NCBI GenBank assembly: GCA_034190875.2
Contig: CM067356.1
Span: 50,472,763-50,536,762, forward strand
Source: Urechis unicinctus
Lineage: Eukaryota > Annelida > Polychaeta > Xenopneusta > Urechidae
Reading direction: 5' to 3'
DNA: 64,000 bases
The stretch's first letter is position 1. Every line of letters begins with the position of its first letter. Of the stretch, positions 38,571 to 52,249 are shown in pieces. Position numbers and translations under genes: made by a program. The notes below the pieces were generated by a model. It searched no databases, was not told where the DNA came from, and saw only the letters and a list, made by a program, of their open reading frames with translations.

Positions 38571-40129
38571 AAAAATGTATCTTTTATGAATACAACCACT
38601 CGCATGAATCTGTAATCTTATAATTCTCTTAGCATATAACGTACGATTCGTGATAAGTAGTGCACACATCTACTGACTTGTTGGGTCTCGTTGCGCTGCT
38701 AGCATTATGCTGGCGTCGTGTGTGAGAAACTTCAATGCAATAGAAATGCAAATAGTATTGCTCAACATATACCTTATGGATTAGCTAGTCACCACGGAGG
38801 TCAGCATGTGCAACTGAGATGTCCAAAATGAAGATTGTACTTAAATGGCGTCATACATTATTAACATGACTATAATTCAATGTTTTTGGTCGCATTTTGT
38901 GCTTGGGTAGCTTCATCAGGAACCGTACAAAATAATTCTACCATGATTGAATGCTAATATACCAGAGCATTTCACAGCAGCTTTCATCCTTTATCATGCT
39001 GAACAGATTAGGATTTCCGCAGCAAGTAACAAGGAAAATCAATGTTTCCCCCCCACAATATGCTTCAGCGTTTATCGACTTTATGTCGACCGGATTTTTA
39101 TCGTGTATTTGATATTGAAAGAGACTGACCATCTCCATTATCAGGCAAAGATTATAAAATTACACAACATTGTAATTTCATTGGCATATTCGTTGATCAA
39201 TTGCACTTACCATGACCCATTCCGTATTAACTAAGGTGGTTCACCGTCACTAGATACGTAGCTACCCTGCCCGTAGTTTCCCAAGGTACCAGTAATAGGC
39301 GTGCTGTCTGATTCAATTTCTTCCGTAAAATATCTTTCTATATTTGAACTTTACTATCCTAAAAGAGAGCTGCTCAAACGGGTCGATCAAATGAATTCAC
39401 GATCTATGAGGCTCTCTTATTCGGCTTCATGCTTAGTGTAGAGCACAGGTGAAGACACTGAATTAATGCATGTCTGATAGCATGAGCATGTTTAAAGTCG
39501 CCTTATCACTATTTGTGTTAGTGTACCATTAAACCCAATACTAACCATGCTTTATAAGCACAACATAATGGTACTTACGGGCAAACATACAGGAATTAAA
39601 ACATAATCCTGCAGGTGCCGAAGACCATTCAGCATGAACGCCACTCATACAGGTTTTACCATTGTAACTGAGCTTATTTTCACAGTATTCATACTCAAGT
39701 AATCACCTAATTACAACCCCCGGAGACAGGAAGCACTTTTGACCTCAAGTTCGTTTCTATAGAATACTAACTGTCGCGCGCATGATCTATAGATTCATTA
39801 AAAAAACATCACTAGCATAATGATGTCAACAGCAATACATAAATGGAGACACATAATACAAAGTAATATGAAGCATACCAAGTGAAATCATTATTTCTTT
39901 AGAAATTGGTACGATTCGCTATTACATGTTGCCTAGTAAACTAATCATGTGTGTGCCATTTCACCACCTCGTTTGGTCTAACTCCATGAAAACTGCATTG
40001 AACCCCAGCTACCCATATATCTCGATCTAGCACTAGGCCTGGACATTTCAAGTCACTTGATGCGGGATAAGAAGAGCTTGTACCAGGGCAATTGATCTAT
40101 ATATCACTTATAGATAAAACTAGTAAATG
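38571..40129. other. unrecognised stretch
   Basis: No gene recognised. The 95-codon frame at 38,947-39,234 has no motif. Confidence 0.5.
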
Positions 40130-40840
40130 GTTGCTAAGTTTACCTTGAGTATTTTTGTGATTTTTGCAGGCAGTCCTCAATGACTAGGCGAAGCTTTCAA
40201 TGCCATTACAGCTATTACTCTCTTAAGAGGAATGATATATGCGATTGATATAAGAGCATTAATGGCGCAAAGCAGCTCGGATGATCTGAATGTCACAACT
40301 TTTAGCTCACAGTCACATGCATTCTAGGCGTCGTTGTATTTAATTATGTATTAATGTATGCATATTTCGCTAAATTATGCGCGGTGCAACTTATGTATGT
40401 CGTGCATGACGATGCCTCAGTACCGTTTAAAGACGTGTGTTATTATCATATGGTGTGACAGATAGTAACAATGAACAGCAGATATAAACGAATAAATGTG
40501 TGTGCAAATATAAAGCCTTACCAGCAAACCATTTGATTTGCGAATGACGCCTTGACCATTACTGTCCTGCTCGTCTTATTCGCCTCATTCGGCTCTTTTT
40601 GCAAATCCATAAGATGGGTGTTGGCAGACAACTGACCTGTTAAGGCAATCGGAGATACATGAATGTCCATGTGCATGCAAGCAAGTATGCGAATGAACAT
40701 GCCGACGCCGGCGGATAATCAATATAACAGAACTCCCATGTCAGGATATCGACAGCATTTCTTGTGACATTGAATAGACTCAACAAACGCAATGACCTTA
40801 CATCCCACGCTGGCGCCCGGCTATGTGTGACAAACACAGG
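40130..40840 (+). repeat. second repeat family, copy at 40.1 kb
   Basis: Matches 51,700-52,590 over its whole length in the same direction: TTTCAATGCNATTACAG, AGCTCACNGTCACATG, CATGACGATGCCT, GTAGATATAAACGAA or CAGATATAAACGAA, CGACCGTGACTGTCCTG or TGACCATTACTGTCCTG, GGTGTTG-CAG-CAAC and GACAGCATTTCTT. Its first third also matches the copies at 36.8 and 41.6 kb. The two frames of 60 and 69 codons on the minus strand are not conserved. Confidence 0.82.
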
Positions 40841-41609
40841 AGATGCCACGCTATTATTATGTTAGGGTGCTACGTAAAGTCCTCGCAACTTAACGGTCGG
40901 TACTTCTCCGTGTTTTCATAAGGCACTATAATAACATTATATTATGAAATAGTTGAAACAACAAGGGGAAATGTTTCATTTCAATGGACCCGCAAAGCGA
41001 TAATGACTTTGCTCTGCAATTCCTAAATTTAGCTTATTAGCTCACCGTTATCAATTATATCTAATACTTAAATATTATATTTAATAGCAACCGTTCATTC
41101 CTCGTGAATCAGATAAGCAAATAAATAACTGTTGATTGCGTTTGCAATGATCTTTTGCCGCAATAGCCTTACTTACGATCCAGCATAACCGAAGCCCATG
41201 CCTTTTTATTACAAAAACTTTGTTTGGAGTGAGATAATAGTTGCAATACTAGATATTGTACGGCTTTAAACCAGGAAGTAGCAGTACATGTTAGTCCTAA
41301 CAACGGTTGCCAACGAGTGGATGTTACAGAATGATTTTTACTGAGGGTTGGTCGTAAAAATGTTGTCATCATCGTCGCAGTCATCTTAATCATTCGTTCG
41401 GGATACGTTATTTGCTGCCGAATAAATTGATCGAGGAAGTGTTTTTGATACCACAAAATATTTATGATTCTTAGAATCGCCTCGTTTGTATAATTCCACC
41501 AAGAGGCCATTGACTAAGCTTAAGTTGTTTGTTGGCCATCGTAAATATGGACCTATAAATGTTTATCCAGAAAAGAAGAGGTGGTGTTGGACTAAATGAT
41601 CAATCACAG
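40841..41609. other. unrecognised stretch
   Basis: No gene recognised. A 113-codon minus-strand frame (41,169-41,510) has no known domain. A short fragment at 41,570-41,600 (GTTGGACTAAATGA) resembles 36,787-36,802 (GTTGGAGTAAATGA), so the repeat copy at 41.6 kb may start here. Confidence 0.45.
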
Positions 41610-42800
41610 AACAAAGTGAAAGTCTCATTTGTGGCTAGGTTTATCTCCTTAAGGACTAGACGAATCGATTAACGCTACTACTGCTGATATTATCTTTGGA
41701 CAAGGGAAAAAATGTGGTTGCAAAAAGGGCATTAATGGTGTAAAGCAGTTCGGCTGTTACAAAAAACATCGTAAATATCACAGCTTGCAAAACAAGATGA
41801 TAAATTCAACTGTCATTTTCGTCGGTATAAATGCAGGCTAAATATAAGCTAAATTATGCACGACACAGCGATTGTGTGTTGTGCATAGAATTGCCTCAGT
41901 GATGTCTACTGCTACTGACTGCCGTCACGATCCCTGTTGACAGTACGAATTTAGCCCTCAAGTCATGAATCCCACCTGCGTACTTTAAGCGTGAGATGGT
42001 AAGTAATGATGGTGATGTACGTGTATTGATGAATGATTTCGTGTGTATGTATGTGTGCGTATGTAAGTATGTATATCTGTGTGTATGCATGCGCGTGAGT
42101 GTGTGTGTGTGTGTGTGTGTATGTGTGTGTGTGAGTGTGTGTGTGGGAGTATGAGTGTGTGCGCGCGTGCGCGTTTGTGTACGTATGGGATTGTGTTTGT
42201 GTTTCTGTATTCACAAACGACTGATTCGTTATTGCGATAACATGCATATGTATGTCTGTAAGTAAGCTGACATGGGTACTTAACAGTTTTATCAGAATGG
42301 TACATTACTAGCATTATTTCTGATATGATCAAAAATCGACAGAAGCAATGACGTCCGATGATTTTCGTTGATTCTTTTATCCCGGAGCATCGAGTAAAAG
42401 TTGGCCTTTTCCCCCTTGACAAATTGTACGTCACAATATATTTTTGTTTACCGCTATCCAAACCATAGAACATGGTTACGTTCTATCAACGCGAACTAGA
42501 GAAACGAGTTACTTTAAAGTACGTTCATTGTGTAGAATTAATGCGACCCCAGACCTTATTAAAGCATGTATAAAGTGCGTGTTGTGGTACACTTCTTTTC
42601 CAAAGATATTGAGTTCGTTGCTAATAACATGCAAAGATAAAATTGAGTTATATATCTCTATGCAATAATTTGCACATTCGTAGGTCAAGTACACTTGAGA
42701 TGGCCTAAACTGAATTCGAAAAAAAAAGTTGCTTCAAGCACTAGAAATGTAGATTATTCCACATTGGCCACATGACCATAAGTATATTAGCGGAATGTCT
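41610..42800 (+). repeat. second repeat family, copy at 41.6 kb, interrupted
   Basis: 41,610-41,945 resembles 36,826-37,295 and 40,130-40,440 (CATTTGTGGC, GGACTAGACGA, GGGCATTAATGGTGTAAAGCAG). 42,655-42,800 resembles 37,310-37,480. About 700 bases between the two halves, including a TG-rich array, are absent from the 36.8-kb copy. Confidence 0.65.
42035..42184. repeat. imperfect (TG)n array
   Basis: About 150 bases of TG-rich text with TATG, GCGC and GAGT interruptions. The minus-strand frames rich in His and Thr (41,963-42,473) are a by-product of this array. Confidence 0.9.
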
Positions 42801-44165
42801 GATCCTAATTTGCCTGGGTGCTTCTTTCATGCCGATATCTCATTAATGCTTATGCTAGAAAATATGCAAATTGCAGCGTAAGTTGCGCAACATAAGACCA
42901 ACAGTTATATAGTTTTGCATCTTTGCTGCCGACATGACGTTACAGTTTGGGTCTTGTTCGATGGATGAATGCCATACAGAGCTCAAACGTGCTCTTGTTT
43001 TCGCCCTGCCATATTTCAACGCATTAATTGGGTTTACAGAAATGCCAGATCAATTTCGATTGATCCAGTGTCATTTCATTCATATGGTATCATTGCCACC
43101 CATTTTATATGCTATTAATTATAATTTTGGATAAATAGTTCGACAGATCCTATTTAAAATCCATTGGCATCAAGATAATTATATATTTTTTTCCGTAATA
43201 TTTGCGGAGTATGTACTATACTGAAAAATATAACAAAGATGTGAAAACCGACGTGTAACATTGGTAAGGTAACTGTACACGCGGCAAAGTCATTGCTACA
43301 ACTACGACTGGTTGAAACCACTTCTCTTCTTTACATGTTTATAACCTTAATCGAGCAGCACTACTTTTATTCGGTGCCTACTTAACCTTTAATAACTGCT
43401 GGCTATGTTTCTGATCCCAAGCTTCACTGAATTGCAAACACTGTAAATGAATAAACATCACTACTCTAAAAATAGCATTCTTTTTTACCCCGAGCTATAC
43501 ATGATTAAATTACAGATACATAACTGTCGATAATAAGGTAGTACAAAGTCGTTATTCACACAAATATGCCAATTTTTGATATTTGTCGCTCAGCTAGTTA
43601 ATCCCGGTTGGCTTATCATCGTTCCAGTAATGCTGATGTTGGAGAACAGTTTGTTGCGCGTCGGTGATATTTCAGTATATGTCTGACGGGTAATTACCGG
43701 GCTAAACTTTGATAAGCAATAAAGCCGGTTCGACTTCATCGCATTCATAGCCCTGTTATGCAGTCACAAGCAGTACCTTGCCCTTTAATCTACGCTAACA
43801 AGAAATAGTTTATAGAAACCGTAATACATTTATTCGTAGCCAAATTACATCTTACATAATTAGCCCTGACAAAATACATGTGCACGTTTAGCTTCTGGAA
43901 ACATATGCTTGCAAGTTAATAAGCAAAATGACGCTGGCTCCAATGGCCTAATGTACGCATCTGTCGATGAAATGCCATGATTTTTATATCTAGCGCCATT
44001 ACACGAATACGAATACCAATTGTAACTGCCGAATTAACGCACCTTTATAAAATTAAAAACAATATGAGAAATTCATTAAAATTGCTCATTACAAAATGCC
44101 CCCCCCCCCTCCCTCGGTAGAACACAGACGGCTTTTGTCACACCGATTCACCGAACAACAAAACA
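42801..44165. other. unrecognised stretch ending in a poly-C run
   Basis: No gene recognised. A run of about a dozen C bases (44,099-44,110) followed by TCCCTCGG precedes the LINE scrap at 44.2 kb. Confidence 0.5.
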
Positions 44166-44345
44166 AAAACATTGTCTCTAACTACATACCTATTTATGTC
44201 TTATTACTTATATTTATGTGTAATTTTATTGAATAACTTAGAAAGTAACGCATGTTAAACGATCACCTATATGGCTTTAGGAATAGTCATCCTATTGACC
44301 TTGCTCTCATAAAAGTTATTGATTACGTTCTAGACCCAACGAAAA
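44166..44345 (+). mobile_element. CR1/Jockey-type LINE reverse transcriptase scrap
   Basis: Read in order, about 44,182-44,242 gives NYIPIYVLLLIFMCNFIE, a decayed form of NYRPISVLP-FSKIIE. The frame from 44,252 then gives MLNDHLYGFRNSHPIDLALI and KVIDYVLD, matching the RT segment QYGFR-HSTDLALI that follows it. The family normally continues into a DLSKAFD block, which I cannot find downstream, so only about 60 codons remain. Related in type to the relic at 49.8-50.6 kb. Confidence 0.78.
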
Positions 44346-44689
44346 TGTACCAGGTGCGTAAATGGATTGGTCGAATGCAATGCCACCTCCAAGCTAATCA
44401 CAATAACCCACGTAACATGCTGAACTTGGTCATATACCTTTACTACTTTGTCCATTTACTGTACCCTGTGTTGTGCCTACCTGTTAAGCTGTTCCATTGC
44501 TATCATCATTAAGGATTTCATTTCGAAAATATCGAGTTTATAACGTGAACTTTTCAATAATGGTGGTAAAGCCTAAAAACGCCGAGACAAACTGTTGTTA
44601 CAAACCAATAATAACGAGAGAAAGTCACACGTTTCATTGGTACGGCACACACCAGCCTCAATATGGGTGGCTGAACTGAAATCGTTTAT

Positions 44690-44950
44690 GACATTAGAAA
44701 TACAATATCTTTACGCTTGGTGTAGTTAAATAATGCCCTTCTATCATTCCAATGGTGTATATTTCCTTTTGATTCACAATTCCATTTGATGCAATTGCCT
44801 TGAATAACCCAGACTGGAAAGTGCAGAATAAGAAAGTGTTTGACGCCCCGTTTATTCCGGGTTTGTTGTGGGATTGGGCAGAAATTTTAAAAGGGTTGCA
44901 TTGTAGTGTGTCGTGAAAATGGTTGAATGCTAGTATTATACATCAAACAG
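44690..44950 (+). repeat. decayed repeat, pairs with 47,570-47,780
   Basis: Shared, in order: TTGGT-TAGTT, AATGC-TT, GGGCANAAATT, GGTTGCATTGTAG or AATTGCGTTGTAG, and GATTGAATG or GGTTGAATG. The match is short and old, with no coding content. Confidence 0.55.
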
Positions 44951-45869
44951 ATGAATTTTCCTTTAAAAATAATTTTGATACCCATGTAGCAGTATTCGAA
45001 TAACTATGGCATTAAATCTTTCACGGAGCTATTTCCATTTGTAAAGTGCGTAAGGTGACAAGCCTCCTCAATCTCATATATGTTGCTTTGTAAGTGAGTT
45101 ACGTCGTCAACTAGTGTAGGATTCAGGTTGTTACGGACACATTTACGACGTTCTACACAATGGTTGCTCAGATCGTGCAACTTGTCCCTTTATTGATGAT
45201 GGTCATGTTATATAATGCATATGACATGAATTTGGACATCAACAACAGGACTATTTTCTCCTTAGTTAGACATACCGAAGTTCTCAAGCGTAGCATATGC
45301 ACATCACCGAGGAAGAATGTTTTCGCAGAACTCCCGACCAAGCCATGATTGTTTGCAAGAACCCACGTTTATCAATATTATTGCTATTACATCTTTATAG
45401 AAAATACATCAAAAGCGAGAGAGTATTGATGCAGTGTAAAATGATTTCACGCTTCTATGACTCGGCCTAATAAAATGCTGATAATAGTATATTAGAGTCT
45501 CGTGAGCCTTAATAAATATAATCATTGGACAAATATGGCAGATGATGGCCACCTTTTATCAATCCAATAGAAACATAATTAAAGAAGATAAATGACAAAC
45601 ACCTTACAGACGTAACCAGATAGTGCATTTCAACACATGCCGTCTACTTGTCAATTGGGCGGGCTGCGTTCAACTTCACACACAATTCTATTTAACTAGT
45701 AAAAAAATGAGGAAACCACGATTTTTAGGTGTAGGTGCTACTTGTGCCAACGGCTCGCATCCTTGCATATATGGTTCAGTAATGCCAGTAGGTTTAACAT
45801 GATACCCACCCACCTACAGATAGGATACAATATTATCTGAGCGTCAAAATTGCTTTCATGGTCCAGTGT
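44951..45869. other. unrecognised stretch
   Basis: No gene or clear repeat partner recognised. Confidence 0.5.
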
Positions 45870-46260
45870 TATTGCTGTTATAGGAGGCCCTGAATTTTCC
45901 GATTAAGGTCGTTTATTGCGCTGAACTTTGTGATTATTGATCACGGCGATTCTGACCGCCTAAACTAATGTTGATACGGTTCACCAACCTAAAATGAATC
46001 CCTAGCGTGAATAACTGAGAATGGAACACTTAAATCAAAAGAGCCTTTGGCTGAAAAAGTATCTTGAGAGCAAATTACAGGTTGTTTATTATCCGGCATC
46101 CGCAATTGTTTTACATTTATGTTACTAAAAATTGATTCTGTCGGGGAAATAGTAATAGATATCGATTCTGCACCAGAATTGCAATGAGAAACGCTTATGG
46201 AACATACGAGTCTAGCTCAGCAGCCTTTTATTGTAGACAAATGATACTTTTGAGCAGCAG
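45870..46260 (+). repeat. decayed repeat, pairs with 38,165-38,570
   Basis: Same-direction partner of 38,165-38,570, with ordered shared blocks including AGGAGGCCCTGAATT, GTTTATTGCGCTGAA and AAGTATCTTGAGAGCAAATTA. It lacks the CTGCTAGCATTATGCAGAG segment of its partner. Confidence 0.75.
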
Positions 46261-47569
46261 ACGATCATGAAGACACAAACACAGTGTGCTACCAGTGGCC
46301 TGAATCCGTGACATTATAATTACCCTAGTTTGAGTTGTGATTAGAATAGCGGTAGCAGACAAAACCGGCACGCCTAGGAATTGCTTAATTGACTTAGTTT
46401 AGCAAACATCAGATTCTGGTGAAAACTGTAACCGAATATTTACATATATTAACCCAGTTAAGGCTAAGTTGTATTTTTTACATGAAAATCATCAAATAAG
46501 CAAGGTCCATTTATACTCAAAAAGAATGGTGATAGTGGATTTACGTGGCAAATCACACGTAAACGTTGCAAGTAAATTATATCAAAACCAACATTGGAGG
46601 GTTGTTGCAGAATTTACTGCAGTGGACTGCTACACATCTCTCTCGTGTGGCTGTGGGGTTATGTATGTGCGTGTTTTTTTTTGGTCCTCCGAGGTAATAT
46701 GACTTGTGTCGGACACCTGCAGTAAGTGTGTAGATAAATAAAGTGGGATGGAGCCGCTGTATTTATAGAGATGTGAACGGGCGAGCTACAAATGATATAA
46801 TCAGGCATCTGAGGATCCAGTCCTATAATGCAGGGATGTATAATTGACGAAATGTATAGACTGCAGTGACACATATTTGCGTGCTTCTTTGTAATAAAAC
46901 AACCACCAAGTTTATTGTGATATTTGTGCGCTAATTTGGAATAAGAAGAGTAAAGCAACCAGATATCAGTTGCATATATCAGCATATGTCGAAAATAAGT
47001 ATCGGCACTCTTAGAAGATGGTTAGACCATTGCTTCTTTTGGACTTATATGCAATTTTAGATTGATGTCAGCGCATCAGTCATGGTATTCCTAGGAGAAA
47101 GTAAGGTATGAAGTCTTCCTGTACGAGGTCTTTTTATGTGGGCAGTATCTTTCACGGATGCAATGCCCTAAAGCAATTGTTACAATGAAGTATATCGTAT
47201 CACGCAACTATACATGAATTGTTTATAGCTACCATAACAACATGTTACAATGAAGTCCGCATCATTTTCATGTCATCATTTACACATTGTACATTGCAGA
47301 CCTATTGCTGCGCTTATTAACAATGCATTGTCAGCGATTGGACATCAAAGACGACATATATACACCCCTATATATCTTAAACCAGGTTAATCAGCATCTG
47401 AAGTGCTCATTGTATTGAACCGGCTTTAAAAGTCGTTATTGAGTAAGGCTCAGCTGGTTACATAGCAAACAAGGGGACGTGTCTCAGAAATGTCGCATAA
47501 TAACCATTACAGTTAGATTGGCTTATCGTCACAAAAAAGATAATGATAGCGGAAATGATTATGGCTGCT
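46261..47569. other. unrecognised stretch
   Basis: No gene recognised. The 108-codon minus-strand frame at 46,659-46,985 has no known domain. Confidence 0.5.
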
Positions 47570-47780
47570 TAAGCATGATAACTTCACACTTGGTATAGTT
47601 TCATAATGCGTTATTTATGTTCGAAAGGTATTTGCTTTATTTGCATTTTTTCATCGTTGCTAGGGCAAAAATTCGGCTTTAATATTAGGTAGTTAAATTG
47701 CGTTGTAGGAACATGATTGAATGGCGCAATTTTTAGCCACCATTACAAATAATACAACATTTATTGCAGCGAAGTGTTTT
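47570..47780 (+). repeat. decayed repeat, pairs with 44,690-44,950
   Basis: Weaker partner of 44,690-44,950 in the same direction. Shared blocks are listed there. Confidence 0.5.
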
Positions 47781-49829
47781 TCAATCGTATTTACAAGTGA
47801 CTGACAATTTCTCTAGCGCTATCACCCATCGTAGTAATGTATAACATAATTTAATTGCACTAGTCATTCAATCGGGTTTCCATAAAATGTCGACAGGGAA
47901 TTAGAATTTATTTCTCCCATCGGTAGTAAAATCATAGCATAAAACGACTGACGTTAACTGCTCTGTATTGAGTTGATTTCAAACATAAACCAATAAGAAA
48001 TGCAAAATGAGTCGTAATACATCTCTTTCCAAATGAAATTAAACAGTTCATGTTAATTATATGGCGAAGGGTAGATGGTATCAGGTTGCTTCATGACAAC
48101 AATTACAGATCCTTCATTTAACTTAATGGCCTTAATTGCAAAAGGGCGCTTGTATGTGATTGATATTCCTAAGCACTCACTTTCTCCTTACACTGGCACA
48201 CTATGTTATTCTGACAGGACTGAACTCTTTCGTTGGACGTTGCAACGACTGTAAGCCAACAATGGAAAGGTGCTTTGAGCTTTTTATGAAGAAAGTATGT
48301 CAGACGTATTACTGGCGAATGAGCGTGAAGTCTCGTTCCCAGGTGACTCTCAAAACATTATGACCGTAATATATAATCAATGAATTTAGGCAAATGAATG
48401 AAAGACTCACAAGAGTAACCAGTACTCCATACAAACGCAAAGATACATAACATTCAAGCGACAATATGTAATAGGGGTTTATGAAATATTCTGCTAATTT
48501 ATTAAGTTTCACCGTTATTGTTAATAGAAATTGTTGCTTCATAATTGAATGCAGTCACATCCAACAATTGGCCTCTGCCGCTTCGCCATAGACCACCATA
48601 CGCCATAAATGCCACCGCCGTATAATAACGATTTGGCACACCTAGGATGTGCCATCATACAATATTATGCAGCTATAAAACCCAGACAGTGACATAATAA
48701 CTCTCATTTATGTCGGATTGTGGCTTGAAGCCGAAATTGTTTCGTCAGTTACGTTTGCACTTATTCTAATCAATGGTGAACAGACACCCCCACCACACAC
48801 ACACCAACCCCACGCCTTCCCATAGCAACTAATACTACACTAAGTTAAGCTTTGAAATCTCACTAGATAACGCAATATAAATGTTACATATTGTAGTGAG
48901 GCACGTGTCGCACCCCGCTGTCATAACTTACACAATAATAGCCCCAAACGATCCAAGAAACACATTATGATAGGACAGTGTACGGCGCATACACCGATGT
49001 CGAAAAACGGTCATATCTCTTTCAATTATATTAATATCCTTTAAGCTCATTACCTGCTTACCTGCTTAGGCGGCCATTCCATCACGAATTTTTAGTTACA
49101 ATCTTTCATAATAGTGGAATGATATTTTAGTGAAGAGGGTGAGTATTTATTGTTTTATTGCGATGCCCACACATACCCAGTAATTTTTTACACACTATGC
49201 TATTATCAATTACCTCGTAGATCGTTCTAGCCTGTTACACGTGAATATACACCACCACTGATAACAGAAGTGAAGCTGACTTCAACGACTGCAAGCTTTT
49301 CTTATATGCATAGCTCAGCGACCACCGAGCCATTTTGCGTCATGCTGCGAATCGACCATTTGAAATCTCTGAAGTGGGGTGGGGAGGGGGGCTAACTTAT
49401 CCACTCAGGATGTTTACTAGAGATTAAAATGTAGAAATGGACTCGACTGGCTATCATATCGAAATATATAAATACTGAGACAATCCGTAGTTATCTGCAT
49501 CAACAGATTATTCATTTAATAATACTCCTCAGGTGCACAAAAGTGTCGAATTCGCAGTTCCATATTTGAGAAATGCGTGTTTATCAAGGAATGTTCTAAT
49601 TGTCTACTCTTGTTCATTGGCGTTATAACGATATTTTTCGGCACCATTAAATCAACGGTGCTCGGAAAAGTATGGCCTCATAATATCTACCTCAATATTT
49701 GTTAATGCCCAAGTTGACGTTACGGACTACGTCGTCAGACGATTTATGTTTTCAATGTTTCATTCTATAAGTAAATTCCACAGAATTAATCCTGTTCTGC
49801 AAATCGAATATTGTCTCATTAACACATAT
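47781..49829. other. unrecognised stretch
   Basis: About 2 kb with no recognisable gene, RNA or mobile element. It contains a short G-rich patch at 49,375-49,391. Confidence 0.5.
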
Positions 49830-50575
49830 GTTCGCATATTTACAAAAAATAGGTTCAGTAGTTAATAAATGTATTCATCATTATTTCCAATACATTTCAA
49901 AGCACTCGATGGCATTATTGATCATAAATGCAATGGATGAGATCATAATGGTTGTACCGTTGACAATCTATTTTACATGCATTATCTTGTCGCATCGTAG
50001 TATTGAATAGGCACGAGAATCATTATATTCGGAGAACAGATCATCGAATATATTTGGAAACGCACCTTTGTCGAATCTAAACATAACAATTGAAATAGAA
50101 TATATGTGGAGATTGTAAATGTTTAAAAAGTTAAGTATGTAAAATATTGTATGTATATTTTGGCGGCATTCCCCCATACCACATTCCAGTAATATAATAC
50201 TAATAAATAAAACTTTAATACAAGTTCTTACATATTTGTTCATTGGCTTTGTATTTCATCTTTTTGATTATTCCTAATCCTTTAGCAATTGTAAACAAAA
50301 TGCATTTTCATCATGACACCACAAAAGCCAGTTTTGTTAACGAATTAAATATTTACGTTGTCCATTTTAATGCACGATATTTTTAAGTTCCTGATAGTAT
50401 TTTGTGATTGATTGTATCGAATGCTTTGGACAAATCGCTGACAAACTCAAGATAATATTATTTACTCTCTATAGTCTTCGGGATAATATTTAGTAGTATA
50501 GAGACATATCCGCTTAATACTGAGTGGCCGGTTGCGCGGAACAAATCGATGCCACCATTTGTGAACCCACAAACC
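49830..50575 (-). mobile_element. CR1/Jockey-type LINE relic with internal deletion
   Basis: Minus-strand order: CGFTNGGIDLF (about 50,560), then FVSDLSKAFDTINHKIL (about 50,445-50,395), the RT block carrying the first catalytic aspartate. Next comes IAKGLGIIKKMKYKANEQIC (50,290 downward) with SFIY-YYITGMWYGG, the conserved end of the RT region, and FRFDKGAFPNIFDDLFSEYN (about 50,080-50,020), a C-terminal motif of this lineage. The YADD region between the second and third pieces (normally over 150 codons) is missing, so a deletion of about 0.5 kb is inferred. Several stops and frameshifts are present. This is an old, dead copy. Confidence 0.85.
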
Positions 50576-51699
50576 ATCCGGTTATTCCGGAACATTAAGG
50601 GACACGGGGCTATTTCTAGGGGCCAATGGCACCGGGGTCCCGTCTATTTCGATCCCTACATTATGATAAGCAATAACATAGCAATCTAAACCCGATGCAA
50701 CGAGGATCAACATCAGTTGGCCAGCCGTACATAATGACACTGCGTCGGCATATATGTTGATGAATAACAATGGTTTATTTAAATCTTGAATGAGGACTGT
50801 TGATTGAAGCGGTTGCCTTATCGTCTACAGTATGCATGGTGTACGAGTCTTGTGGATTATATGCCGTGAACCACCATGGCCTCTCATTTAATCTTGTTAT
50901 TGTCGTAATCACGAACAACGAAAATGAAATGATGCAAGAACTCTTCCTGCTTGGTGCAAATTTCATCCACGAAGCAGTTATGGAGCCTCTGTTATTCATT
51001 TGTCACCGTAGGTCTGTGTCCTGGGCGGCTTATCAGCAACTGATACGGAATAAGACGAGGCTAAATAAGGGATAAAAAATCAATCTATCATTCACTGATA
51101 ACAGTAGCAGTGGTTATAGTTTGATTTATGGCTCCACTAAACCATTAATTGCAGTGGAATTTATCACGAAAGATCGCGATCAGCGTTCACTTTGCTTGTC
51201 GTTCGCCATGACTCATTCAAAGACTTACTTCCTCCCCTGGGGAATGCAACCTATACTATGTTAAAGGCTGTCTGAAAAGATAGATAGAATGTTTCCCTAT
51301 TTTTGCTAGTTCGACAAGCCTTAAGACGTGACGACACAATTAATGGATATAACATTTATTGACTTGCATGATTCATTTGATTGCAATAAGAGCTGTGCAA
51401 AACAACTTTACAGTTGCAAATGTGTATATGCGTTGCATGCCAAGTCAAGCAATTTCACTTTTGTAGCAGTACTATTTGCACCTAAGCAAGTAGGTTTTTA
51501 TATCGACCACTCAAAGAAGAGGAATTACTTTGGTTGCGACTATGTGTGGGTTAGAGAGCGTGTGTGTGTGTAAATGTTGATATATGTGTTTGTTGTATGC
51601 ATATATGTGCGTGTACACAAGTACTATTTGTGTTGATACTAAAGGGTGTTCGCGGATGGTTTCATATGTGACTGATGTTCTGTTTTAAACATTTGTTGA
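50576..51699. other. unrecognised stretch next to the LINE relic
   Basis: Open frames of 91 codons (50,800-51,075, plus) and 62-74 codons (minus) are not recognised. The minus-strand text directly upstream of the relic may be further, unrecognisable LINE sequence. A TG-rich patch lies at about 51,558-51,615. Confidence 0.45.
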
Positions 51700-52167
51700 T
51701 ACAAGGGATGTTGTATCACCTCCAGGTATCCCAACATGGACTCACACTACTTTCAATGCTATTACAGTTACTATTCTCCCTAGAATATTGATATATGTGA
51801 CTGTTACCAATTATTGCGATATGAATGTCGCAACATATAGCTCACGGTCACATGGATGCATCGCTCAAATGTATTCACAGTACATTTATTAACTAACCTA
51901 TTGAACAAGTTTGTACACACACAATAATCACCCCGAACGCATTAAAATAACCCGTAATAACTATGAGAGAACACAACATTAGGAGTTGTTTCGTCCAAAA
52001 ATACCATTATCCTTAGGTGCTAATAATTACATATTTCGCTTAATGATGCAGCCTAAGTGTATTTTCATGACGATGCCTTTCTGGTAACCTATCAGAAATA
52101 TGTAAATATCATATGCAATTACAGCTGATAACGATGACCTGTAGATATAAACGAAATAATTTGTGAA

Positions 52168-52249
<82 letters not shown>

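Noticed and set aside
41963-42473. His/Thr-rich frame of 162 codons
   Set aside because: Produced by the TG array read on the minus strand; the unique ends show no domain.
50582-50770. 62-codon minus-strand frame with IYADAV as an RT active site
   Set aside because: It lies upstream of the DLSKAFD block, where YADD cannot belong in the same element, and the rest of the frame does not match RT.
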